Assembly: GCA_963766605.1 (NCBI GenBank)
Contig: CAVYAT010000001.1
Location: forward strand, 620,001 to 684,000
Reading direction: 5' to 3'
DNA: 64,000 nt
Origin: AC-49 sp963766605
Lineage (GTDB): Bacteria; Actinomycetota; Thermoleophilia; Solirubrobacterales; Solirubrobacteraceae
The first letter of the stretch is position 1, and each line of letters opens with the position of its first letter. The position numbers and the translations under genes were made by a program. The notes beneath the pieces were generated by a model. The model had not been told where the DNA came from, searched no databases, and worked only from the letters and a program-made list of their open reading frames with translations. This document shows, one piece after another, positions 36,055 through 46,408 of the stretch.

Positions 36055-36915
36055 GTGGCCGCTCCCGTGCAGGCCGTGCTCGAGCCCGACGGCGACGGCT
36101 TCGGCGACGAGACGCAGGACAGCTGCGTCGGCTCAGCCGGGACCAGCTCCGGCTGTCCGCCAGGAAGCGTGTCCGGCGCGGCTCCGCCGGGAGCGCCGGC
36201 CGCGTCGGCACCGTGGTGTTCCTGGACCACCAACGGCAACGGCGCCATGGACTCCGGTGAGCCGACCACGACCACCGATGGGAGCGGGGCGTACGAGTTC
36301 GGTGGCCTTGCCCCGGGCGCCTACAACGTGGTCGTCGTCGCCACGGGCGATAAGACGTGCGACACGAGCTGTACACGAACGGTCACGGTGCAGGGCAACA
36401 CCGCTTCCGTGTCGTTCACGGTCCGCACGACGGTGCCGGCGCAGCCCCAACCCACGGCTGCCGTCGATCTCCCATCCTCCGGGGTCGTCGATCACACCAA
36501 ACCGATCCTGTCGCCGCTGTCGCTGTCGCGCACCCGCTTCGCCATCGACCCAAAGGGTGCGGCGGCGCGACCGGCCGTGGCAAGGGGGACGACGCTGAAG
36601 TTCTCGAGCTCCGAAGCCGGCACAGCGACGTTCACGATCTCGGCCGTCAGGCCCGGTAAGAAGAGCGGCAAGCGCTGCATCGGCACGTCGAAACCGGTCA
36701 AGACCAGACAGCGCTGCACGCAAACCTCCGTGGTCGCGGGCTTCGTCGCGCGGGCTGTGCGTGGCGCCAACACGGTGGCGTTCAGTGGCCGCATCAGAAT
36801 CGGGTCACGCTCAAAGGCGCTGTCAATCGGTCGCTACAAGGTTGAGCCGGTCGTCCGCGACGCGGCGAAGAACGCACCAAACCGCGTTCACGCCAGTTTC
36901 ACCATCGTGAAGTAG
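36055..36915 (+). pseudogene. C-terminal remnant of a secreted surface protein
   Basis: Open for about 286 residues with no signal peptide and no good start; the reading frame extends upstream as YPIDGATHSNVAAPVQ. It begins with a thrombospondin-3/calcium-like motif (EPDGDGFGDETQDSC) and continues with an SdrD B-like segment (TNGNGAMDSGEPTTTT, SGAYEFGGLAPGAYNV). It ends in the Lys/Arg-rich beta domain seen in the other secreted proteins here (RYKVEPVVRDAAKNA, HASFTIVK). The 5' part appears lost. Confidence 0.6.
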
Positions 36916-37017
36916 ACGGGCGTTCCAGAACTGACTTGACTGACTGGCGGCGGACCAGGATCCGCGTGCACGTCCTCATAGGCAAGCCGCGGGCGGCTTC
37001 CCCTTCAGCTGCTCCTA

Positions 37018-37180
37018 TGTCGAGAGATTGGTGATGTTGCGGCTTCGGCGGGGGCTGGAGGAGGTGCCAGATGCGGCGGGTGAGGAGTCGTTTGAGGCAG
37101 CGCAGTGCGTCTTTGCTGGCCACGGCCTCGTTGCCGGCACCGCAAGCCTGCAGGTAGCGGGTGCCGGCGACGCGGCTACC
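37018..37180 (-). pseudogene. C-terminal remnant of an IS110-type transposase
   Basis: The minus strand reads SKDALRCLKRLLTRRIWHLL, the conserved last helix of actinobacterial IS110 transposases (KxEALRCLKRRLSDVVY pattern). Only this end is left. It has a different sequence from the complete IS110 at 38.3 kb, so it is an independent older insertion. Confidence 0.5.
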
Positions 37181-37337
37181 ACTGCACAGCGAGAGCACGG
37201 CGACGACCACGGTTGCCTCTTCGCGCGACAAGCAGCCAAGCGGGCGACGGTGCGACTCATCGGCGGGCTGACAGATGCGCCCAAGCTGCGGCGCAGATCT
37301 TGGGAGTCCCTTGCGAAGCGCCTTCCGGCACGCGACG

Positions 37338-37934
37338 ATGCGCGCCATGCGCCGACTCTGCGTATTGACCGTTGTCGTCCTCGTCGTGGCCAGCGCGATT
37401 GCCGTCGCCTCGACATCGTCGAGCAAGTACACAGCGTCGGTTTCCCACGCTTCGGTGAACGACGGGACCGACGGCGAGGGCGGTGCGATCTCCGGCGTGG
37501 AGGCCAAGGGCACGTTCAGCGGGAAGCTCGGTGGTGCGAGCGGTCGCGTGGCGCGCGCCGTCGCGGCGAAGACGGGGATCTCTCTCGCCGAGTTGGCCAA
37601 GGGCGGCTCGTACAGGACGAAGTACGACATCGCCGCAAGCGGCGTGCTAACGGCCGTCGCCAAGGTGACGCTGAAGGCTCCGCGCGCCGGGACCGTGTGC
37701 GTCAAGATCACCGAGAAGCCGGGCAAGTTTGCGGCGGGCGATTCGTTCGTGCCGATGACGGGGAGCGTGACCGTCGTCGGCGGGACCGGCAACGCGGCGA
37801 AGCTGCACGGTGGCGTGACTTTCGATCTCAAGACCGTCACCGGCTCGTCGACCGAGCAGTTCGGGGTGGACGGCACGGCGCACCTCACCAGCGGGGCGGC
37901 GAAGGGCCTGAGCGCGGCGTGTAAGGCGCTGTAG
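37338..37934 (+). CDS. Secreted protein of unknown function
   Basis: 198 residues from ATG 37338 (or 37347). Signal peptide RRLCVLTVVVLVVASAIAVAS. The mature part is beta-strand rich with a Cys pair (GTVCVKITEKPG; SAACKAL at the end). Similar small exported beta proteins are common in Solirubrobacterales-like genomes; no function is assigned. Confidence 0.6.
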   Translation: MRAMRRLCVLTVVVLVVASAIAVASTSSSKYTASVSHASVNDGTDGEGGAISGVEAKGTFSGKLGGASGRVARAVAAKTGISLAELAKGGSYRTKYDIAASGVLTAVAKVTLKAPRAGTVCVKITEKPGKFAAGDSFVPMTGSVTVVGGTGNAAKLHGGVTFDLKTVTGSSTEQFGVDGTAHLTSGAAKGLSAACKAL

Positions 37935-38151
37935 GCGCGGCGCCGGATCTCGCGTCGCGCGGAGCGTCCAGTCGGCCGCGCCGAGCATCTCCACCGGCTG
38001 GACGATGTCACGCCCGCCGCCTCGAGAGGCTCGGCCGCATCGTGGTCGCATCGCCCCCCGGTGTCGCTCTAATTCGGCTCCTGCGTTTCGGGGCATGAAA
38101 CTGCGGTTTGGGAGTTGCTGGTCGGTCCGGGGCGCGGGTTAGCGTCGCGGC

Positions 38152-39664
38152 ACTGGGACAGGGGCTTCTTGGGAGAACGCTGTGGGGCAGGCCGTTTTTT
38201 GCGCGATGGGCTTCGAGCCCGCCTTTTCGTTGGCCGCCCCTGCGACTTGCCCGGTTGCGCTGCGAGCGCGAATCCGTCTTTGTCGTTTGCCCACCGGTTC
38301 TCCCGACAGTGTGATTTCGACGAGGGGAGCTGGAAGGTGAGATCGATCGGTCTGGATGTCCACCGCGACTTCTGCGAGGTCGCGATCATCGATCAGGACG
38401 GCCCGCAGTCGAAGGGCCGGGTGCCGAGCAACCGCGAGTCTCTGCAGCTGTTCGCCCAGTCGTTGGCTTCAACGGATCGCGTGGCATTGGAGGTGACGGG
38501 CAATGCGTGGGAGATCGCCCGGATCCTCGAGGCGCATGTCGCCCGGGTCGTCGTTGTCAGCCCGACGGATACGGGGATTCGTCAGGCCCGAGCGAAGACC
38601 GACCGCCTCGACGCGCTGGCGTTGGCGAAGCTGTTGGCGGCGGGGTCGCTGGATGCGGTCTGGATGCCCGACGAGCCCGTCAGGGTGATGCGCCGCCGGC
38701 TCGCCAGGCGCTCTCAGTTGGTCAATGCCCGGTCCAGGGTCAAGAACGAGATCCACGCCGTGCTGGTGCGGTGTTTGAAGGGCCGTCCGCCGGCGAGCGA
38801 TCTGTTCGGCCTGAAGGGGCTCGCGTGGCTCGGCGACCTGGAGCTCCCGGTCGTGGAGCGCGAGACCGTCGATGCCGGCCTGCGGCAGATCGCGTTCCTC
38901 GACGGCGAGATCGCCGAGGTCGAGCGGGTGATCGCGCTGCAGGCGATGCAGTGGCCGCAGGTCGGCCGGCTGATGACCGTCCCCGGGGTGAACCTGATCG
39001 TCGCCGCGACGTTCCTCGCGGCGGTCGGTGACATCCGGCGCTTTGAGAACACCAGCAAGATCGTCGGCTACCTGGGCCTGGATCCCAAGGTCCGCCAGTC
39101 CGGTGACGCACCGGCCAAGCATGGGCGGATCTCAAAGCAGGGCTCCGCCTCCGGCCGTCACGCACTGGTCGAGGCGGCATGGAGCGCGGTCCGCCAGCCC
39201 GGGCCGCTACACGCGTTCTATCAGCGCGTTCGTGCCCGCCGCGGCTACCAGATCGCGATCGTCGCGTCCGCGCGCAAGCTCGCGTGTTTGTTCTGGTGCA
39301 TGCTCACCCGCGGCGAGGACTACGCCTACGCCCAACCATCACTGACCGCCAAGAAGCTGCGCCGCCTCGAGCTCACCGCCGGCGCCCCCAAAGCCCAAGG
39401 CACGACGGGCACCTGGTCGACGAACGTGGCGATGCGCGACGCCGAGCGAGCACTCGCCCAACAGGCCGAGCTGGCCTACAAGCGAAACGTCGCCGACTGG
39501 CAGGCCACCCGGCCGGCGAAGACGGGCGCGAGTGCGACAAGGGGGCACGCATTCAAAGAGCCCTCGAAGGGCTAAAGCCGCGTGGCAGACCACAGCCCCG
39601 GACGTCTGCGCTTCGCTACGTCAGTCACTCGCGCCCAACCCGCACGATCCCACAAGGAGCCCAG
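38152..39664 (+). mobile_element. IS110-family insertion sequence
   Basis: Contains one complete transposase gene. Imperfect subterminal inverted repeats GGGCTTCTTGGGAG (from 38153) and, on the other strand, GGGCTCCTTGTGGGA (ending near 39650) flank it, as expected for this family, which lacks true terminal repeats. Exact ends cannot be fixed, and no target duplication is expected. Confidence 0.65.
38337..39575 (+). CDS. IS110-family DEDD transposase
   Basis: 412 residues. N-terminal RuvC-like DEDD domain: SIGLDVHRD (D), ALEVTGNAWEI (E), KTDRLDALALAK (DD). C-terminal Transposase_20 domain: VPGVNLIVAATFLAAVGDI, YLGLDPKVRQSGD. The GTG at 38337 is chosen because it directly precedes the first catalytic strand and has GGAGCTGGAAG before it. 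It appears intact. Confidence 0.93.
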   Translation: MRSIGLDVHRDFCEVAIIDQDGPQSKGRVPSNRESLQLFAQSLASTDRVALEVTGNAWEIARILEAHVARVVVVSPTDTGIRQARAKTDRLDALALAKLLAAGSLDAVWMPDEPVRVMRRRLARRSQLVNARSRVKNEIHAVLVRCLKGRPPASDLFGLKGLAWLGDLELPVVERETVDAGLRQIAFLDGEIAEVERVIALQAMQWPQVGRLMTVPGVNLIVAATFLAAVGDIRRFENTSKIVGYLGLDPKVRQSGDAPAKHGRISKQGSASGRHALVEAAWSAVRQPGPLHAFYQRVRARRGYQIAIVASARKLACLFWCMLTRGEDYAYAQPSLTAKKLRRLELTAGAPKAQGTTGTWSTNVAMRDAERALAQQAELAYKRNVADWQATRPAKTGASATRGHAFKEPSKG

Positions 39665-39900
39665 CGACACCACTTGACTTTCATCCGTCGCGCGAAGCGC
39701 AAGCCGGCGGATCGTCCTCCAGGTCCGTGATTGCGATAGGAGCAGCCGCCGACGTGCGCGGCGCTCCCGCCATCGAAACTCCTAACGAGGGCCGCCCCTG
39801 GACGCGCTCACGCCGTGGACTGAGCAGCCCTCCCGCTCGCTGCTGCTCGGCCCGTCAGAGCGCTCGCGGCGATCGACCTGATCCTGCGAGCGCGGTGTGG
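39576..39900. other. Right flank of the IS and gene-free sequence
   Basis: Up to about 39665 this is the non-coding right end of the IS110 element. The remainder holds no frame with a recognisable product. Confidence 0.5.
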
Positions 39901-39996
39901 TTAGCCGTGCGCGAGCACCATGACGAGCGCGATGACGACGAGCACGAACGGAACGGTCGCGTGGCTGATCGGGAGGCGAGTGGTGTGGTTCCTCAT
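39901..39996 (-). CDS. Small membrane protein (31 aa)
   Basis: MRNHTTRLPISHATVPFVLV followed by VIALVMVLAHG: one C-terminal membrane segment after a short polar start. A strong ribosome site (GAAGGGAACGACCC) precedes the ATG at 39996. It is divergent from the TetR gene, with the AT-rich promoter region between, so it is a plausible regulated target. No homologue is recognised. Confidence 0.5.
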   Translation of the reverse strand: MRNHTTRLPISHATVPFVLVVIALVMVLAHG

Positions 39997-40094
39997 GGGT
40001 CGTTCCCTTCTGATCCTGAAGGCCGGGCACGAGGCCCGACAAATTAGTAAAGTAACTTGACCTTAGATGATGGCGTCGCCTAAGTTGACGCTGA

Positions 40095-40124
40095 CAACAC
40101 TGGAGAGGTTGGCATACAGTGTTG
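40095..40124. promoter_or_regulatory. Candidate TetR operator
   Basis: Perfect inverted repeat CAACACTG (40095-40102) / CAGTGTTG (40117-40124) with a 14-base spacer, in an AT-richer stretch between the divergent TetR gene and the 31-aa gene. TTGACG at 40085 may be a -35 element. Autoregulation is inferred. Confidence 0.5.
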
Positions 40125-40159
40125 CTTCTGTCAACATATCTCTCGTGACGGCTGCCAAC

Positions 40160-40756
40160 ATGGACCCGGCCATGCCCAGCGGCGACCGCCCATACCACCA
40201 CGGGAACCTCCGCCAAGCGCTCGTTGACGCCGCCGTCGAGCTGGCACGCGAGGGCGGCCCCGACGCGATCGTCGTCCGCGAGGCGTCAAGGCGCGTCGGC
40301 GTCTCGCACAACGCCGCATACCGCCATTTCCCCGACCGCGGCGCACTGCTGGAGGCGGTCTGCGACGAGTACATGAGCGCGCTGGGCCGGCTGATGGAGG
40401 AGCGGGTGGCGGCGCTCGGCAAGAGCCGCTCCAAGCGCTCGGCGGTCCTCCGGTTCCGAGCGACCGGACAGGCATACGTCGAGTTCGCGCTGGCCGAGCC
40501 CGGATGGTTTCGCACCGCGTTCGCTGTCCCACTCCACCGTCCAGGCCCCTACCAGATCCTGGCCGCGCAACTCGACGGGCTCGTCGCAGCCGGGGTCCTG
40601 CCCGCCGAACGTCGACCCCTGGCCGAGATCCCGGCCTGGGCGGGCGTCCACGGGTTCGCCAGCCTCGCCCTCGACGGCCCGTTGCGCGACGCCTCGGCAC
40701 AGGAACGCGAAGCCGGCCTGACACGCGTGCTTGACAACATCGAGCGCGGTCTCTGA
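40160..40756 (+). CDS. TetR-family transcriptional regulator
   Basis: 198 residues from ATG 40160 (MDPAMPSGDRPYHHGNLRQA). HTH: VREASRRVGVSHNAAYRHFPDRGALLEAV. C-terminal WHG-type ligand domain (FALAEPGWFRTAF, AWAGVHGFASLALDGPL). The longer frame to 40067 runs through the candidate operator and is rejected. It probably represses itself and the divergent small gene; the ligand is unknown. Confidence 0.9.
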   Translation: MDPAMPSGDRPYHHGNLRQALVDAAVELAREGGPDAIVVREASRRVGVSHNAAYRHFPDRGALLEAVCDEYMSALGRLMEERVAALGKSRSKRSAVLRFRATGQAYVEFALAEPGWFRTAFAVPLHRPGPYQILAAQLDGLVAAGVLPAERRPLAEIPAWAGVHGFASLALDGPLRDASAQEREAGLTRVLDNIERGL

Positions 40757-41079
40757 CCCAAACACCGCCGATCCCCCACAGCGCTCGGGCAAAGCAGGAG
40801 CGGTAGGTCGTCCGCGCGAACGGCGCGCCTGCGAGCGCCAACCATGGTCCAGGGACCTCGCCCGTCGTCAGTCGAGTTGCCGCAGATTCAGGCGTCTGAT
40901 CCCGCGCACTCCCAGAAGCCACCGAGCTAGCGCACCCAGGAGTGCTGCGTATCGCGCGAAGCGCAACTCAGCGCGCGTTCGCGTGTATGCCGCGGCGGTA
41001 TGCCCCGACGCGCTCGCGGACGCCGACCGCGCCCGCTGCTGCTTGAGGGTGCAGAGCAGAACCGGCGGTCCGGAGCGGG
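40757..41079. other. Intergenic, nothing recognised
   Basis: 323 bases between the TetR gene and the convergent acetyltransferase. No frame, RNA or repeat is supported. Confidence 0.5.
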
Positions 41080-41778
41080 TCAGCGGCCCGCGAGGTGGTG
41101 CCAGTAGGTGATGCCGATGCCGACCCGCGTAAACCCTTCAGAGCTATAGAGGCGCTCGCCGTCGGGCGTCGCGTTGAGGACGAAGGCGTGCGCGCCGGCC
41201 CCGCGCGCGGCGGTCGTGACCGCGCGGAGTAGCGCCCGTCCCAGTCCTTGGCGCTGGTACTCGGGCCAGACGTCCATGTCGTACACGCCTGCGATGCCGT
41301 CGGCCAGGTACGCCCAGCTGCGGCCCGCCAGCTGGCCGTCCACGCGGGCGACGGCGTGCCAGGCACGCGCCGGCCTTGCCGTTGTGAGGGTCAGCAGGCT
41401 CCGACCGCCCGAGCCGTACTCGGGAACCTCGGCGTGCAGCGCGACGCGAGCGTCGTCGTGTGCTGGGATGGCGGCCGCATCGGCCGCCATCCACCACGGC
41501 TCCCAGCCGCGCTCGAATCCGGCGGCCTCTAACGGCGCCGCGTCGACATCGGGCGCAAGCCAAGCGCCGACGATGTGGGCGCCACGATCGCGTGCCGCCG
41601 CGATGCCACGACGGACGGCGTCGACCTCGATCGCCGTCGGGAAGTTGAGCATCAGTTGGCCGTCGTGCGCTTGCCAACTCCAGCGCAGACCGGCGTCCTC
41701 CCAGCACGTACCCCCGCCGGCGAGGGCGCTCGCCTCGTTCCACGCCGCCTGGTTGGTCTCGCAGTCATGCCTGTTCAT
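41080..41778 (-). CDS. GNAT-family N-acetyltransferase
   Basis: 232 residues from ATG 41778 (MNRHDCETNQAAWNEAS). The N-terminal half is degenerate GNAT-like. The C-terminal half has the acetyl-CoA signature VYDMDVWPEYQRQGLGRALL and LNATPDGERLYSSEGF, i.e. a two-domain GNAT with only the second active. The substrate cannot be deduced. Confidence 0.85.
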   Translation of the reverse strand: MNRHDCETNQAAWNEASALAGGGTCWEDAGLRWSWQAHDGQLMLNFPTAIEVDAVRRGIAAARDRGAHIVGAWLAPDVDAAPLEAAGFERGWEPWWMAADAAAIPAHDDARVALHAEVPEYGSGGRSLLTLTTARPARAWHAVARVDGQLAGRSWAYLADGIAGVYDMDVWPEYQRQGLGRALLRAVTTAARGAGAHAFVLNATPDGERLYSSEGFTRVGIGITYWHHLAGR

Positions 41779-42385
41779 GGCCACGCGGAACGCTAGCCGA
41801 CCACATCGAGGCCGATAAGGGCGCGACCCGGTTTCCAAGAGGACACCAGTTGCGCTTCAGCGTGAGGCTGTCGCACAAACCACTCCGCTCGCCGGTGCGC
41901 CAATTGGTCGTGGGACGCCACCATGTGTGGGGTCCGCGATGAGGGCCGGCGGATGGGACGGCAAGCTAGATCGGGACTCCCTGCGGCCGACGTCTCCCAC
42001 CACTTCGCGGCGCTGCGGAATTCCACCCTTTCCGCGACAGCCTCGCGTGCTTGCGCAACTCGGGTTAGGCAGCAGTCCGGTTAGAGCGACAGTCCGATAA
42101 GTCTGCGGATTGAGCGGACGTTCACCCGCGCGGTCGGCGTGACCGGCCGTCGCCGCGCGGCGTGATCGAGGTACGCCTCACGGCAACGGAGTCGGAGGTG
42201 CCGGGCGCGGTTTGGGCCGACTTCGTGCGCCTGGGATTTACGTGCTCGCGACGATCGTGCGGCTCTCCGGGCGAGCCTGGCGGCGCTACGCACCGTCGAC
42301 CGGTCACTCGTCACGGGCGCACCCGCCGGGGGCGAGATCGCGCAACCCCTCGGACCGGACACGGCGAGCGGCCAAGCAGGTGGCG
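41779..42385. other. Gene-free stretch
   Basis: About 600 bases with only short frames lacking start signals or family resemblance. A possible site of past deletions between the GNAT gene and the NHL-repeat protein gene. Confidence 0.5.
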
Positions 42386-45300
42386 CTAATGGCCCCTGAG
42401 GGTCAGCACGCTCTTGGTTTTCGTGGTGCCGTGGGGGCCCTTGATCGTGACGGTCTCGCCGACTTTGAGGCTGCGCCTCTTGTCGAGGGTCTTACGGGCG
42501 GCCTTCGAGAGCGTGATCACGACCTTGGTCTTCTTGCCGCGTCTGGCGGTGAACTTCACGTGAGCGACCGTCGCTGTGGCGGCGTGCGCGCGAACGTCGG
42601 CAATGAATCCGGCGGTCAGGGTTGTGAGCGTGATCGAGCCGGGGCAGGTGCTGCCTGCTTCGCAGGTCACGACCTGGGACAGCTTCCCGCCGCTGACCTT
42701 GGTCGGGCCAGACACGCCCGCGGCGGCGGTCAGGATCAACGGGTCGACGGATGGTCCCTCGCTGAGCGGGGTAATCGTAAACGGCGCGTAGGCGCCTGAC
42801 TCGGTCTGGAGGTTGAGGACAGCCGACGGAACGGCGGTGTACAGCGTGGCCGGTGTCAGTCCAGTCAATGTCACCGTCGCCGTCGACACCGTCGACCGAT
42901 CACCGGCCAGAGTCAACGTCACCGGCACCGACGCATGCAGGTCCCGACTGGTTCCGGTTCCGTAGTTGAGCTCGAATCTGCCTGTCGCCGGGATGGTTCC
43001 TGCTGAGTCTCCAGCACCAGAGCTGGTTAGGCTCACGCTGACCCGCGCTGACGTGGCTGCGGCACTGACGACGCTTGCCGTGAATTGCTTCTTGGGGTTC
43101 GCTGCGGGGGCGTTTTCGTCGTTGCCGTAGGCCGTGCCCGCCGCGTTCGCCACCACGAGGCGGTAGTGCACGATCAAGCTGTGGTCGGCATCTTTCGGCA
43201 CGACGACCGTGATGCTGGCCGTTCCGGCAGGCGCTTCTACGGCAGGCGTTGACGACCCGTATGCCGTCGTCGCGCCGTAGTCGAAGTGGTACGTGAGGTT
43301 CGTGGCCGAGTTGTAGATTCCGGCGAACGCGGGAACCTCGGAATTTGAGTTCGGGCCAACAACGCTGATCGGCAGCGTTTGCACGGTCGCGACGGTCGGC
43401 GGCCGGGGTTGTGTGACGAAGACCGCGTCGGCGCCGTCGATCGTCGTCGACCCGATCGTGGCGACGAGGCGGAAGTGGTAGACCGTTCCCGGTAGGAGGC
43501 CGCCGGCGATCTCAGCGCTTACCGGGAGGATGTCGGCGTTCGCGCTGACCTGCGCGTCCGGTGTCGATGTTCCGTAGCTCGTGTTGACGCCGTATTCGAA
43601 GTGATAGGTGACATCGTTGCCGTTGGCGCCAATCCCGCCGCGGAGCGTCGCGGCGACCTGGCCGATGTCGCTCGCGGTGCCGGTTTCGACCTTCGCCGTC
43701 GGCGGCGCAGGCGACGTCGTGAACGTCTGCGCCGGCGTCGTCACAGGGCCGCCCGCGTTGGTTGCGGTGACGCACACCCTGTAGGTCGTCGCGGGCGACA
43801 GGCCGGTGATCGCCGTGGTGACAACATGGCTCGTGGAGTCCGATCCGACCGCGGCAGGCGTGGCTGGGACCTCCGTGGTCGTGCACGCAGTCGTGCCGTA
43901 GGAGAACTGGTAGGTGGTGGCTGAGCCGTGCGGATTGACGGTTGCGTTGAGGGTGGCCGATGTCGCCGTCACGCCGGTAGTGGCCTGGAGTGCGACGGTC
44001 GGTGCGGGCACCGCCGGCGGGGTGAATGTGGCGGTCACGCCGGTGTCGGCGTTCATCGTCACAACGCACGTCGAGGCGCCCGAGCAGCCGCCACCGGACC
44101 AACCAGTGAACGTCGACCCGCCGGTCGGCGTCGCGGTCAACGTGACCGTGCTTCCGGTGTCAAACACCGCCGAGCACGTCACGCCGCAACTGATACCGGC
44201 CGGACTGCTCGAAACCGACCCGGTCCCCGCATCGGTCACCGACAACGTATGCGTCACCGGCGCAGCCGTGAATGTGGCGGTCACGCTGGTGTCGGCGTTC
44301 ATCGTCACAACGCACGTCGATGTGCCCGAGCAGCCGCCACCGGACCAACCAGTGAACGTCGACCCGCCGGTCGGCGTCGCGGTCAACGTGACGCTGGCGC
44401 CCGTGGCGAACGCGAGCGAGCAGGTCGACCCGCAGTCGATGCCCGTCGGGTTGCTCGTGATCGTGCCGGACCCGGTCCCCGCATCGGTCACCGACAACGT
44501 ATGCGTCACCGGTGTCACGGGATCGGCGTACTCCTGGACAAGGTCGCTGCCCAGGTTGGCGACGTAGACGTTCCCGGACGAGTCGATCGCCATGCCGTCG
44601 GGATCCCACAGGCCCCCGGAGCCGCTGCCGTTGACGCCGCCGCGGCAGCCCGAGGTGCAGGTCTCGAACTGTGATTTTCCGTCGGCGACACCCCAACCCC
44701 ACATCTCCACGAACGCCCCGGTCGACGAGAACTGCTGAACGCGCCCGTTGTCGAAGTCGGCGACGTCGACGTTGCCGGCCGCGTCGACGGCGATCCCGGA
44801 CGGCTCGCTGAGCGGGTAGTTCAACTGCCCGGTGCCCGAGCCCACGGTGCCCGCCTCGCAAACCGCTGTGCACGTCTCGAACTGCAACAGGCCGTCGGCG
44901 ACCCCCCAACCCCAGGTACGGATGAAGGTGCCGGTCGGCGAGAACTACTCGATGCGGTAGTTCAGGGCGTCCGTCACGAACACATTTCCGGACGCGTCCG
45001 TCGCGACGCTGGTCGGCTCCTGGAACTGGCCGGCGCCGCTGCCCGCCGTTCCCCAGGATCGGATGAACGCGCCCGTTGCGCTGAACTCCTCGATGCGGTT
45101 GTTGAAACTGTCGGCGACGATGACGTCATTTGACGCGTCGACCGTGATCCCGAGCGGCCGGTTCAACCCGCCCGCGCCAATATTGGCGTTCCCGGCCTGG
45201 CAGCCCGTTGTGCACTCCTCGAACTGCGATGTGGCGTCGGCGACCTCCCAACCCCAGGCGCGAACGAAGGTCCCTGACGACGTGAACTGGTCGATGCGGT

Positions 45301-45721
45301 TGTTCTGGCTGTCGGCCACATACAGATCGCCCGACGATGCGTCGACGGCGATCCCCATCGGTGCGTGCATACCACCATCACCCGAACTTGCGGATCCCTG
45401 GACACAGGTGGTGGTGCACGTCTCAAAGCTCGACTGCCCATCGATGGCGCCGAACCCCCAACCTCGCACAAATCCGTGCGTCGAGCTGAACTGATCGATC
45501 CGCTCGTCGTCGGTGTTGGCAACGTAGATCGAGCCCGACGGACCGACCGCGACGCCGCCCGGAACGTTGAGATCGCCACTGCCAAACTGACCCACCACCG
45601 ACACATCCGCCAACGCCGACCCCGAACCCACGCCCAGGAACGCCGTGATCAGCGCGAGCACCAACAGCCGTCGGCCACCCACGGCGCGCAACGAACGAGG
45701 AACCGCACACAACTCATCCAT
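42386..45721 (-). pseudogene. Large secreted NHL-propeller/repeat protein interrupted by an in-frame TAG
   Basis: From ATG 45721 (MDELCAVPRSL, signal peptide LLVLALITAFLGVGSGSALA) NHL blades recur (GGVAVGPSGSIYVANTDDERI, GIAVDASSGDLYVADSQNNRI). At 44945-44947 a TAG falls where each other blade has Gln (RIE-stop-FSPTGTF), then the same frame continues uninterrupted. Downstream come two more blades, two near-identical bacterial-repeat modules (TLTATPTGGSTFTGWSGGGC), three to four Fn3-like domains and a basic C-terminal tail. About 1111 codons in total. A CAG-to-TAG change is the simplest explanation; readthrough is the alternative. Confidence 0.75.
44055..44400. repeat. Tandem near-identical ~235-base coding repeat
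   Basis: Two copies of the bacterial-repeat domain inside the NHL protein gene. About 95 bases around the TGGSTFTGWSGGGC codons (44055-44152 and 44291-44388) are almost identical in DNA, so the duplication is recent or kept uniform by recombination. Confidence 0.75.
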
Positions 45722-46217
45722 GAGCCCCAAACCTCCAAACGGTTCGTCGCGCCGGTCGACAAGCGAGGCGTGACTCTCGCACACGCACGAAGGCAAGTCG
45801 TCGTGGTAGTTACCACAATCTTTGGGGGGCCGACCGATCGCAGCGGCCGCCAGGTGTTCGGTTTCGCGGGCCCCTACCGCCCATCCCCCCAGACGTCTGA
45901 GGGATGAAGGGATCGCCTCGAACTCGGACGCGCCTGAACCGGGCGACTCCCCCGCGACTCGGCGCGATCCGGCGGGAACCTTGGCGCGGCTCCCGGCGGC
46001 GTCGTCGACAACACCGCACAGCTGAGATAGGTGAGCCGGCTGCCCGGGGAACGGCACTCACAGCGCCCCGCCCAGGAAGGCTCAGCCAGACCCGACCTGA
46101 GTCACACCCGGGGCTGCTCTGCCGACCCCAGCGCGGGACGCGCGAGCTCGCGCTCGCCGCGATCGACGAGCTGCTCGAGGCGGGTGGCCTGCTCGTCATT
46201 GAGGGACCGGCCGGAAT
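45722..46217 (+). other. Degraded stretch upstream of attachment-like repeat D
   Basis: No complete gene. A plus-strand frame ends GTRELALAAIDELLEAGGLL then VIEGPAGIDMTCQ, where the last residues come from repeat D. It resembles the end of a helical protein cut by the junction, not identified. Confidence 0.4.
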
Positions 46218-46350
46218 CGATATGACCTGCCAGTAGGTCGCGCGGCCCGAAGAAACCCGCTGCAAACCGACGCTATCTGACCTCGATCCGAGGATCCTGA
46301 AAACCGGCAGGCGCGCAAGCGTCTCGAGGGTCGAATCCCTCCTTCGTCCG
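46218..46350 (+). repeat. Attachment-like repeat D (arm partly lost)
   Basis: The block starts inside the arm (GATATGACCTGCC at 46219), keeps TGCAAACCGACGCTATCTGA and CCTCGATCC, then a tRNA-Ser 3' fragment at 46291-46350. The fragment has the local allele (GGCAGGCGCGCAAGCGTCTC) but a damaged T loop (GAGGG-TCGAAT-CCCTC, one base short) and altered acceptor end. The TGTCCCGAA repeats are gone. Confidence 0.7.
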
Positions 46351-46408
46351 TCACTCCTGTGCCGGTTGCTTTGCCGATTCTTGACCCGGGGCTCTTCACC
46401 ATCGGCGC

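Noticed and set aside
38115..38337. In-phase extension before the IS110 transposase
   Set aside because: It lies in the left non-coding end of the IS; the GTG at 38337 begins the conserved domain.
42130..42360. Overlapping short frames between the GNAT and NHL genes
   Set aside because: Arg-rich in all frames, with no start signal or recognisable motif.
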